Assembly (NCBI GenBank): GCA_963169595.1
Contig: CAUJFM010000401.1
Coordinates: forward strand, 1-6,658
DNA length: 6,658 nucleotides
Origin: Bacteroidota bacterium
Lineage (GTDB): Bacteria > Bacteroidota > Bacteroidia > Flavobacteriales_F > PHOS-HE28
Reading direction: 5' to 3'
Part shown: piece after piece, positions 1 to 5,992 of the stretch
Numbering within the stretch: position 1 is the stretch's first letter
How the letters are laid out: each line of letters starts with the position of its first letter
Translations under genes and position numbers: made by a program
Notes under the pieces: generated by a model
What the model was told of the DNA's origin: nothing
What the model saw: the letters and a program-made list of their open reading frames with translations, nothing else
Database searches by the model: none

Positions 1-1
1 G

Positions 2-790
2 ATGGGCGGCACCATGTACATCCTGGGTGGCAGCGCCTACACGTGGAAGGTGCAGCACAACATGGCCCACCACACGCACACCAACGTGGATGAGGTGGAT
101 GGCGACATCGCCTCGCGCGGACCGCTGCGCTTCAGCGAGCATGCCCCGCTGAAGTGGATCCACCGGTTCCAGTTCATCCATGCCTTCTTCTTCTACGGGC
201 TGATGACCTTCACCAAGGTCTTCAACGACTTCGGCAAGCTGCACCAGGCCAACATCAACGGCGTCACCAAGAGCCTGGGCAAGGACCCGCGCCGCATGTG
301 GGCGGAGCTCCTCCTGGCCAAGGCCATCTACTTCTCCATGATCTTCGGCCTGCCGCTGTGGCTCACCCCGCTTTCCTTCGGGCAGGTGTTCCTGGGCTTC
401 TTTGTGATGCACTTCGTGTCCGGCTTCATCCTGGGCGTGGTGTTCCAGCTGGCGCATGTGGTGGAGAACGCCGAACAACCGCTGCCGGATGCCGACGGCA
501 TCATCCACACCGACTGGGTTGTGCACGAGATGCGCACCACGGCCAACTTCGCTCCTGGCAGCGACCTGCTCTTCTGGTACACCGGCGGCCTCAACCACCA
601 GGTGGAGCACCACCTGTTCCCGCATGTGTGCCACGTGCATTACCGCGCCATCGCGCCCATCGTGGAGCGCACGGCCCGGGAGCATGGTGTGCCCTACAAC
701 ACGCACGAGACCTTCTTCGGTGCCCTCGGCTCCCACATCCGCCGCTTGAAGGAGCTGGGTCGGCCGGAGGTTGTGCCTGCCCTGGCCTGA
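2..790 (+). CDS. Membrane fatty acid (acyl-CoA type) desaturase, 5'-truncated
   Basis: This is the C-terminal part (262 residues visible) of an integral-membrane, di-iron fatty acid desaturase of the FA_desaturase family, which uses O2 and reducing equivalents to place a cis double bond in an acyl chain. The second histidine box is HNMAHH (residues 19-24), followed by THTN and an acidic DEVDGD stretch. The third box is NHQVEHHLFP (198-207), the Q-x-x-HH form seen in front-end or linoleoyl-CoA-like desaturases. Another conserved region is FQLAHVVE (149-156). Hydrophobic segments span about residues 105-155. The first histidine box and the N-terminus lie before the window. Family members are usually about 350-370 residues, so roughly 100 residues are missing, and the Met at position 2 is internal rather than the true start. 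Substrate and position specificity cannot be told from this part. The gene ends in TGA at 788-790, two bases from the convergent stop of the next gene. Family is secure; specificity is not. Confidence 0.93.
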   Translation: MGGTMYILGGSAYTWKVQHNMAHHTHTNVDEVDGDIASRGPLRFSEHAPLKWIHRFQFIHAFFFYGLMTFTKVFNDFGKLHQANINGVTKSLGKDPRRMWAELLLAKAIYFSMIFGLPLWLTPLSFGQVFLGFFVMHFVSGFILGVVFQLAHVVENAEQPLPDADGIIHTDWVVHEMRTTANFAPGSDLLFWYTGGLNHQVEHHLFPHVCHVHYRAIAPIVERTAREHGVPYNTHETFFGALGSHIRRLKELGRPEVVPALA

Positions 791-796
791 GCTCAG
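787..796. other. Palindrome spanning two convergent stop codons
   Basis: The perfect 10-base palindrome CTGAGCTCAG contains the TGA stop of the desaturase (788-790, + strand) and the TGA stop of the small minus-strand gene (793-795). No T-run follows on either strand, so it is not a convincing intrinsic terminator. It may be only a by-product of two TGA stops facing each other with GC between them. Confidence 0.4.
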
Positions 797-1080
797 CCCA
801 GCCGTGCCAGCACCCCCTCGATCGCGTCCTTCAGCTTCTCGCAGGCGCGGATCGTGTCGCTTAGCAGCTCAGGACGCGGGGTGAGCGTGCTCTCGCGCAG
901 GCTGTCCTCACCGCGCACCAGGACGGCGCAGCGTTCGTCGCTGGCGATCCCGTTCTCCAGCTGTGATGCGATATCGGCGAGCAGGCCCTCGTCCAGGCGG
1001 CCGTGCCGCAGTTCGGTCTCCAGCATTTGCACAGTGCGCCTCAGGGCCTTCAAGGCACGCGCCAGTTCCAGGTCGGTCAT
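793..1080 (-). CDS. Small helical protein of unknown function, last gene of the T9SS cargo cluster
   Basis: I do not recognise this 95-residue protein. It has no signal peptide, no membrane segment and no motif I can name. It looks almost wholly alpha-helical and charged. An N-terminal helix (about residues 2-26) has Leu and other hydrophobic residues at heptad-like spacing, a second helix covers about 30-45, and a C-terminal helix (about 73-94) ends in GVLARLG. A less regular stretch with the pattern RPELL lies between them. The chosen start gives MTDLELARALK. Third codon positions are nearly all G or C from here on, which supports real coding. A longer form starting at 1155 would overlap the stop of the PorP/SprF-like gene as ATGA, but its extra 25 residues are rich in Arg, His, Pro and Ser and have weaker third-position bias, so I prefer the shorter form. 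It follows that gene after 71 bases on the same strand and may share its transcript. A cytoplasmic coiled-coil or adaptor role is inference only. Confidence 0.72.
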   Translation of the reverse strand: MTDLELARALKALRRTVQMLETELRHGRLDEGLLADIASQLENGIASDERCAVLVRGEDSLRESTLTPRPELLSDTIRACEKLKDAIEGVLARLG

Positions 1081-1151
1081 GGGGCACGAAGATCGCACGG
1101 GGAGGCGCTTGGGCCAGCGATGCGATGGATGCATGCGGCTATGACGTGCGG

Positions 1152-2162
1152 TCATCCACCGAAGCGCATCTGGAGCATCAGCTCGAAGGTGCGCCGGCCT
1201 CCCGCGAGCAGGTTGGGGTTGAACATGGACCAGCCGTAGGCGAGGCCGATGGTGGCGGTGTTCAGGTCCAGCGCGGCACTTACCAGCAGCGCATCCTGAA
1301 AGCGGTAACCCAGTCCGGCCTTGAACCCGAGCGGCAGGGGCGTGCCCGCTTCGTGCTGCCGGTTCAACAGGTGCTTGCCAGCGTAGATGTTCGCGCGGCC
1401 GGTGCGGAAGGGACCCTGATGATGCACGATCAGTTCGGCCGCAAAGAAGCCATCGTCCCAGATCTCGTGCGGGACCTCGCCCAAGGCATACGCCGTGAAC
1501 CGCATGGGGATGGCGGGTGGAGGGCCGCCCCCTTCGCTCAACACCAGCTGCCCCAGGTGGTCCCCGGCAAGGCCCACCACCAGCACGTCGCGCTCACGCC
1601 GCCGCGGACTTTCCACGTCCTGTTTCAGGGTGAATGAAAGACCGGCACGTGCCTCGGCCCAGGTGCTGGTGCCCAGCACCCATTGCTCACCGCTCGGTAG
1701 CGAGGCATCGTAGTGAAGTCCATCGTACTGGCTGCCCCACGCACCGTCGGCCTCCCCGTTGAGGCCGCTGACCCAGCGCAGCTCGATCCCGGCGGAAAGG
1801 AAGGAACGTTGTCCGGCGCGCACGTGCATCGCGGGCACCACGCCGGCCGCGCTCATCCTGCTGCCCACGGCGCCCTGCCGCTCGTGCGTGGCATTGAGCC
1901 CCACGCCGAACCAGGAGGAGACCTGTTTGCGTGTGTTGCGGGCACTCCAGTCCACGCTCAGCAGTTCGCTCTTCCAAGATCCCGGCATCTGCAGCCACTG
2001 GTCCTGATGGATGAAGCTGATGCGCGCCCCCGGATGGAAGCCGGCCCGCGAAGGGTCCAGCCACACGGCCTGGCGCCCGGCAAAGAAGGGGTCCACGTCC
2101 TGCGCACACAGTGTGGTGGGCGCCAGCAGCGTGAACGCGATGAGGGGGATGAGGCGGCTCAT
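1152..2162 (-). CDS. PorP/SprF family type IX secretion outer-membrane protein
   Basis: This 336-residue exported protein belongs to the PorP/SprF family of Bacteroidota, outer-membrane beta-barrel-like proteins tied to the type IX secretion system and to gliding. Residues 1-20 form a signal peptide with likely cleavage at LCA|Q21. The mature start carries WLDPSRAGFHPGARISF (34-50) and then QDQW, which is the family's N-P-[AS]-x-A-G signature with D in place of N. Alternating amphipathic strands follow, and the C-terminal YGWSMFNPN...GGRRTFELMLQMRF (309-334) is the typical last-strand region ending in an aromatic residue. Length matches the family (about 300-340). The start codon at 2162 overlaps the stop of the upstream cargo gene by four bases (ATGA), so translation is probably coupled. 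SprF is known to be needed for SprB secretion and attachment in Flavobacterium johnsoniae, and PorP/SprF proteins are linked to type B sorting domains, so this is most likely the dedicated partner of the upstream protein. Proline-rich GGGPPPAIP at 211-219 lies in a probable loop. Confidence 0.9.
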   Translation of the reverse strand: MSRLIPLIAFTLLAPTTLCAQDVDPFFAGRQAVWLDPSRAGFHPGARISFIHQDQWLQMPGSWKSELLSVDWSARNTRKQVSSWFGVGLNATHERQGAVGSRMSAAGVVPAMHVRAGQRSFLSAGIELRWVSGLNGEADGAWGSQYDGLHYDASLPSGEQWVLGTSTWAEARAGLSFTLKQDVESPRRRERDVLVVGLAGDHLGQLVLSEGGGPPPAIPMRFTAYALGEVPHEIWDDGFFAAELIVHHQGPFRTGRANIYAGKHLLNRQHEAGTPLPLGFKAGLGYRFQDALLVSAALDLNTATIGLAYGWSMFNPNLLAGGRRTFELMLQMRFGG

Positions 2163-5100
2163 CGGCGCAGGGTGATGGTGCCTTGGTGCTCCACGGTCTC
2201 GCCGGTGGTGCGCTGGGCGGAGAAGGTCAGCGCGTAGGGTCCGGCGGGCAGCAGGGTGCCGTTGAGCCGGCCGTCCCAGCAGAAGGTGGGGTCGGTGCTG
2301 CGGAACACGGTCTGTCCCCAGCGGTCGTACACCATCACGTTCACGGCCGTGTAGCAGCCGCCCAGCACACAGAGCACATCGTTGAGGCCATCCCCGTTGG
2401 GGGAGAACATGTCCGGGAGGAAGGCCTCACCACAGGGTGTGGGTGGGATGGGCAGCACGGTGAAGAAGGGCGCCACCACCACGCTGTCCAGTGCGGAGCA
2501 ACCGGCGCTGGAGGTGACGGTGACCACATAGATCGCGGTGTCGTTCACCTGGATGCCCGTGCTGGCCGCGGTCGGATCGTCCAACCCGTCCGCAGGGCTC
2601 CAGACATAGGTGGCGAGGCTGTCGCTGGGTTGGATGAAGGCCTGCAGTTCGCCCGATCCGTTCTCCAGCACCAGCGTATCGCCAGCGCTCACGGTGATGC
2701 TTCCTTCCTCGGTGATCACGAAGGTCAGCTCCGCCAGGCAGCCGGTGCTATCGCTTGCGGTCACGGTGTACGCGCCCGGCAACAAGCCTTCGATCAACGG
2801 ACCGGACAAGGGGGCTCCATCCAGCAGGTGGACCAGGCCCGGTGCCGTGCTGGTGCCATGGACCTGCGCGGTGCCCGTGGGACCGCCGCACAGGGCAGGG
2901 GTCACGCTCACGCTGTCCATCAAGGCTGCGGGCATGTTCACCAACAGGCTGTCCGTGCGCGTGCAACCGGTGCTGTCGGTCACGCTCACCACGTAGGTGC
3001 CGGCCGCGAGCGGCATCACCGGTGAGCCACTGAGCATGGTGTCCGCCCATAGGATCTGCACCGCATCGGGCAGCGGTGCGATCAGTGCGATCATGCCATC
3101 GGCGAGCCCATGGCAGCTCACGTCGGTCACCTGCCAGGTCGTTGTCGGCGGGGGAAGCACCACCACCGGTATCGTGTCCACCACGGAACAGGCCGGGCCG
3201 TTGGTGTAGGTCACCACCACATCGATCGTGCCCGATTGCATGGGAGCGGGCAGTTGCACGGTGGCGCCGGTCAGCAGGGAGTCCGCCACCAGCCAGGTGA
3301 AGGTGTCCGCTTCGGTGCCCGCCAGCAGGATGTCCGCGCCAGGGCAAACAGTGTTGCTTACCACCACCACCGGTTGCGGGTAGTTGTGCACCACCACCTG
3401 CAAGGGGCGGCAGGGGGTGGTGTGCAGCAGGCTTTCGGCCCGCACCCACAGGGTGAACGAGGTGGTGGGGCTCAAGGTGATGGTATCCCCCGAGGTGAGG
3501 AAGTGGTCGGGCTGGCCGCATTCATCCGCGTACCACATCCATTCCGCAAAGGCCCCGAGCGCACCGCCGTAGACAATGAGGGTGATCTGCTCCCCGAGGC
3601 ACAGGTGCAGTTCATCGAGCGGAGGGGTGACACCGTTGTAGCTGCCTCCGCCGCCGTTGCTGCCGGAGGTGCCCGTGCAGATGCCCTCGCAGAGGGTGGA
3701 GGTCACCTGGTCCAGGCGCATCGCCGCACCATCGCGATCACCTCCGCCATAGTTCATCTGATGGCCCTGGTGGGCGAAGTCCTCCGTGGAGGTGGTGCTT
3801 CCGCCCAGGAAGATGGAGGTCTCGCCCTTGATGCAGAAGGTGCGTGCCTCCTCTTCACCCAGTGCCCCAACGTAGCGCGACCAGCCCGGCGTTCCCGCAC
3901 TGTCGAACCGCAGGACGAAGCCATCCGATGCGCCGAGCAGCCAGGAGCCGGTCACGGTGCCGATGGCGATGGAACTGTTCGAGGCGGTGATGCCGGCGGC
4001 ATAGCAGCGGCCCAGGATGTCGAAGGCCACCGCCGTGAGCGCATCGTACGCGGTGTCGCCGATGAAGGTGCTCCACATCAGGGCCAGCTCATGGTCCAGC
4101 ATCACGATGAACCCGTCGCCGCCACCGGCGTTGTCGGCCTGGTAGGACGTGGTGTCGGTGTGGAGGCTGTCGGAAAGGGTGGTGCCGCAGAGGGCGATGG
4201 ACGTGGCGCTCATGGCCAGTCCCTGCACCTGGTCATCCGCGGGACCGCCGATGTAGGTGCCGTGCATCACCACCAGGTTCGTGTCCACCTTCAGCAGGAA
4301 GCCATCGGTGCCGCCCTGCAGCGTGGCGGTCAGTGCGTCATCGGTGGCGATGTTCTGCGTGCTGGTGGTGTTGCCCACCAGAACGGTGCCAGTGCTGTCG
4401 CCCTGTACGATGTGTACCACGCCATCATCCCCCTCGCCGCCGAGGTAGGTGCCTGCGATGAGCGAGTCCGTGCCGTGGAAGCGCAGCAACACACCATCCA
4501 GACCACCGGCGTACGCCTGGTTCACCGGCATGGCGCCGAACGCGTTCGCATCGTTGGCGCTTCCACCCACCATCAATCGCCCGAGCGCATCCAGCGTTGA
4601 ACCGCCTGCGGTCTCATCGCCGGCACCACCGAAGTAGGTGGCACCCACCAGCAGGCCGAATTCCGTGAAGCGCGCGATGAACAGGTCGCGGCCACCTCCC
4701 GGTGTTCCCTGGTACGCCAGGCTGTCCGTGGCGATGCCCTCCGTGCTGGTGGTATGGCCCACGAGGTAGACCCCCTCCATGCCGGTCACCACCACCGACA
4801 CCGCTTCATCATCCCCCGCGCCGCCGAAGTAGGTGCACCACAACACCGATCCATGCGGTGCGATCTTGGCCAGGAAGGCATCCGAAGCACCACCGCCATA
4901 CGTGTTCTGATGGGTGAGGCCGCTCTGCCCGGTGGTGTCGTTGCCGAGCAGCAAGCCTTCCGAAGTGCGGCCCGCCACATACACGTGACCGAACTCATCG
5001 GTGGCCATGGACAACACCTGGTCATCGGCCACGCCGCCCAGGTAGCTGCTCCAGCGCTCCATGGCGGAGGTCACCGTCTGTGCGCTGGCGGTGAGGTGGA

Positions 5101-5188
5101 ACAGCAGGGACAGTAGCACGAACCCTGCATGGCGTGCCGCAAGGCCGCGACAGGGGACGGTGATGGAGTGGGGTATGGAACGGACCAT
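2159..5188 (-). CDS. Secreted SBBP-repeat beta-propeller protein with SprB-like repeats and T9SS type B sorting domain
   Basis: This 1009-residue protein is a predicted cell-surface or released T9SS cargo. A long signal peptide (1-36) has a basic n-region, the core AGFVLLSLLF and cleavage at ASA|Q37. Residues 46-492 hold seven SBBP-type units of about 64 residues, each with a Y-x-G-G-x-x-D-D-like turn, a hydrophobic V-x-V-G-x-T strand and a closing G-G-x-D-x-F strand; seven units suggest one closed propeller. A Gly/Ser linker with CEGIC follows (500-523). Next come Ig- or PKD-like modules (about 524-603 and 604-680), an SprB-like repeat (683-752, with VSCHG...DG and GTYVVSVTDSTGC), a second degenerate one (753-827, GAYTVTASDSTGC) and another PKD-like module (829-907). 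The C-terminus (923-1009) is a gliding-motility-associated domain with FSPNGDGLND, YDRWGQTVF and WDGRLNG. No catalytic motif is visible, so adhesion or ligand binding is likelier than enzymatic activity, by inference. The gene is joined to the PorP/SprF-like gene by an ATGA overlap. Its start follows a 237-base gap and has only a weak AGGT upstream. Confidence 0.92.
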   Translation of the reverse strand: MVRSIPHSITVPCRGLAARHAGFVLLSLLFHLTASAQTVTSAMERWSSYLGGVADDQVLSMATDEFGHVYVAGRTSEGLLLGNDTTGQSGLTHQNTYGGGASDAFLAKIAPHGSVLWCTYFGGAGDDEAVSVVVTGMEGVYLVGHTTSTEGIATDSLAYQGTPGGGRDLFIARFTEFGLLVGATYFGGAGDETAGGSTLDALGRLMVGGSANDANAFGAMPVNQAYAGGLDGVLLRFHGTDSLIAGTYLGGEGDDGVVHIVQGDSTGTVLVGNTTSTQNIATDDALTATLQGGTDGFLLKVDTNLVVMHGTYIGGPADDQVQGLAMSATSIALCGTTLSDSLHTDTTSYQADNAGGGDGFIVMLDHELALMWSTFIGDTAYDALTAVAFDILGRCYAAGITASNSSIAIGTVTGSWLLGASDGFVLRFDSAGTPGWSRYVGALGEEEARTFCIKGETSIFLGGSTTSTEDFAHQGHQMNYGGGDRDGAAMRLDQVTSTLCEGICTGTSGSNGGGGSYNGVTPPLDELHLCLGEQITLIVYGGALGAFAEWMWYADECGQPDHFLTSGDTITLSPTTSFTLWVRAESLLHTTPCRPLQVVVHNYPQPVVVVSNTVCPGADILLAGTEADTFTWLVADSLLTGATVQLPAPMQSGTIDVVVTYTNGPACSVVDTIPVVVLPPPTTTWQVTDVSCHGLADGMIALIAPLPDAVQILWADTMLSGSPVMPLAAGTYVVSVTDSTGCTRTDSLLVNMPAALMDSVSVTPALCGGPTGTAQVHGTSTAPGLVHLLDGAPLSGPLIEGLLPGAYTVTASDSTGCLAELTFVITEEGSITVSAGDTLVLENGSGELQAFIQPSDSLATYVWSPADGLDDPTAASTGIQVNDTAIYVVTVTSSAGCSALDSVVVAPFFTVLPIPPTPCGEAFLPDMFSPNGDGLNDVLCVLGGCYTAVNVMVYDRWGQTVFRSTDPTFCWDGRLNGTLLPAGPYALTFSAQRTTGETVEHQGTITLRR
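2162..2422 (-). other. T9SS type B sorting domain (gliding motility-associated C-terminal domain)
   Basis: Residues 923-1009 of the cargo protein carry the full signature of the type B C-terminal domain: FLPDMFSPNGDGLNDV, then V-x-V-Y-D-R-W-G-Q-x-V-F, then C-W-D-G-R-x-N-G, L-P-A-G-P-Y, and a terminal G-T-I-T-L-R-R. It directs passage through the outer membrane by the type IX system. Type B domains differ from type A in needing a PorP/SprF-type partner, which is the very next gene here. Confidence 0.92.
2708..3142 (-). repeat. Two SprB-like modules in the cargo protein
   Basis: Residues 683-752 fit the SprB repeat pattern: V-S-C-H-G then A-D-G, a central W, G-T-Y-x-V-S-V-T-D-S-T-G-C near the end. 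Residues 753-827 repeat the layout with a conserved P-A-L-C-G-G-P-T-G opening and G-A-Y-T-V-T-A-S-D-S-T-G-C closing, but lack the central W. Such modules occur in large Bacteroidota surface adhesins, including SprB itself. Each has two Cys residues that may form a disulfide. Confidence 0.7.
3713..5053 (-). repeat. Seven SBBP-type protein repeats (predicted beta-propeller)
   Basis: Within the cargo gene, the motif Y-[LFIV]-G-G-x-x-[DE]-[DE] or a decayed form recurs near residues 49, 120, 185, 249, 312, 375 and 439, giving a period of 62-73 residues. Each unit ends in a strand like GGTDGFLLK; the seventh ends in GGGDRDGAAMRLD near 481-493. The motif TTST followed by E or Q recurs in units 2, 4 and 7. 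Units 6 and 7 have lost parts of the GG-DD turn (FIGDTAYD and YVGALGEEE). The first strand (WSSYLGG) could pair with the last one, as in a closed propeller. The repeat count is read directly; the fold is inference from the SBBP family. Confidence 0.85.
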
Positions 5189-5425
5189 GGGACCTGGGCT
5201 TTACAACAAGGTGGCCCAGCCTGTCCCGATCGGTGCCTCAACACCGGGGTGTGGTCGCGATCATGGAGGGAACGGTCCGAATTCCTGGGAAGAGTTCATT
5301 GGCCCGAGAACCTGGAGAAGAGCGGGCTGAAGTGTGGAGGTGTATATAATTCCGCTTGCGGTGACGATCGCCCTCGTTGGGCCTGGGAGGCGGGTCGCTG
5401 GTGACCGCGATCACCACCTCCTCAC
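5189..5425. promoter_or_regulatory. 237-base intergenic region, probable promoter region of the cargo operon
   Basis: This is the largest gene-free stretch in the window and lies just before the start of the cargo gene on the minus strand. No minus-strand match to the Bacteroidota promoter pattern (TTTG, about 19 bases, TAxxTTTG) could be found. The only AT-rich patch is TATATAAT at 5343-5350 (ATTATATA on the minus strand), about 155 bases before the start codon. It is a weak -10 candidate in either direction and has no clear partner box. Two similar dyads lie near the far end, at 5360-5372 and 5399-5416. That a promoter is here is inferred from gene order. Confidence 0.35.
5399..5416 (-). 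terminator. Hairpin just after the secreted-protein pair, possible weak terminator
   Basis: The arms TGGTGA (5399-5404) and TCACCA (5411-5416) form a perfect 6-base stem with a 6-base loop. In the minus-strand transcript it begins 10 bases after the stop codon of the gene at 5426-5992. No U-run follows it, so intrinsic termination is doubtful. It could instead be an operator-like dyad for the downstream operon. Confidence 0.25.
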
Positions 5426-5992
5426 TCACTGCACCACGAAAGCCCGATCGGCCGGCACCAAAGCCCCCACGCGGACCTTCACCTCGTCCATCCGCACGGG
5501 TGGTTCGATGGTGAAGGAGCCGTGCCAGGTCCGGCCGTTCGCCTCCGTTCGGAACACGTAGTGCTGGGCCTTCAGATCGGGCGTGACGGTGACCAGGGGC
5601 GACTGGTGTCCGTAGCCCCAAAAGGCCACCTGGATGGAACCGTCGGCATAAACCGGACGAGGAATGTGGAGGTCGTCCCGGCGTGTAGTGTCCAGTGGCC
5701 TGATGCTATCACCCTTCGCGAATACCATGGTCCTCCGGTAGACCTGGCCATCGAGATCGCTCAGCAGCGAGGTGCCCGGCAGGTTCATCACATGGAGATA
5801 GCAGGTGCCTGAGCTGCTTGGCTCATCGTCCGTGCCACTGCGGAAGCCCTGCACCACCAGGTCCGGGATGCCGTCGTTGGTGATGTCGATGCTGTCGTTG
5901 GGTGCGAAGCCGCAGTAGTTGCGGTTGAAGTCGGGCTGTGCGACAAGGCCATGACCCAGCACACATGCGCACAACAGAAGCAAGGTTCTCAT
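5426..5992 (-). CDS. Secreted protein of unknown function with one calcium-loop-like motif
   Basis: I cannot name a family for this 188-residue exported protein. Residues 1-18 form a signal peptide (basic MR, then a Leu/Cys-rich core) with likely cleavage at LVA|Q19. Cys8 and Cys10 lie in the core but lack a good lipobox, so a lipoprotein is less likely. Residues 36-44, DITNDGIPD, match the D-x-[DN]-x-DG-x-x-D calcium loop seen in FG-GAP, dockerin and thrombospondin-3-like repeats, with Thr at the third position. The rest looks beta-rich, with two mature Cys residues (27 and 64) that could pair, an acidic TDDEPSSSGT stretch (54-63) and GYGHQSPLVTV near 127-136. There is no T9SS C-terminal domain; it ends in FVVQ. 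Its start overlaps the stop of the upstream secreted gene as ATGA, with no Shine-Dalgarno sequence, so translation is probably coupled. A periplasmic or outer-surface location is expected. Confidence 0.8.
   Translation of the reverse strand: MRTLLLLCACVLGHGLVAQPDFNRNYCGFAPNDSIDITNDGIPDLVVQGFRSGTDDEPSSSGTCYLHVMNLPGTSLLSDLDGQVYRRTMVFAKGDSIRPLDTTRRDDLHIPRPVYADGSIQVAFWGYGHQSPLVTVTPDLKAQHYVFRTEANGRTWHGSFTIEPPVRMDEVKVRVGALVPADRAFVVQ

Noticed and set aside
963..1637. + strand open frame of 224 codons opposite the small gene and the PorP/SprF gene
   Set aside because: It spans two better-supported minus-strand genes and shows no domain.
2183..3025. + strand open frame of 280 codons
   Set aside because: It is a shadow of the SprB-like and C-terminal parts of the cargo gene, with no recognisable protein features.
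2748..3521. Minus-strand open frame of 257 codons in another frame
   Set aside because: It overlaps the cargo gene in the same direction and reads as an Arg/His/Gly/Pro-rich, domain-free product.
3110..4600. Long + strand open frame (496 codons) opposite the cargo gene
   Set aside because: It lies wholly inside the well-supported cargo gene on the other strand. Its product is low-complexity and rich in Gly, Ala, His and Val with no domain, as expected from a GC-rich antisense frame.
5343..5350. Perfect TATAAT on the + strand at 5345-5350 as a promoter
   Set aside because: No -35 partner lies 16-18 bases upstream, the consensus is that of other phyla, and it would only drive antisense RNA over the 5426-5992 gene.
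5238..5621. Minus-strand open frame of 127 codons reaching into the 237-base gap
   Set aside because: Half lies inside the 5426-5992 gene in another frame, and its product is Arg/Pro/Gly-rich. It does not make the gap coding.
5936..5992. Lipoprotein signal in the 5426-5992 protein (Cys at 8 and 10)
   Set aside because: The Cys residues lie too early, inside the hydrophobic core, and lack a proper lipobox; a signal peptidase I site at LVA|Q fits better.
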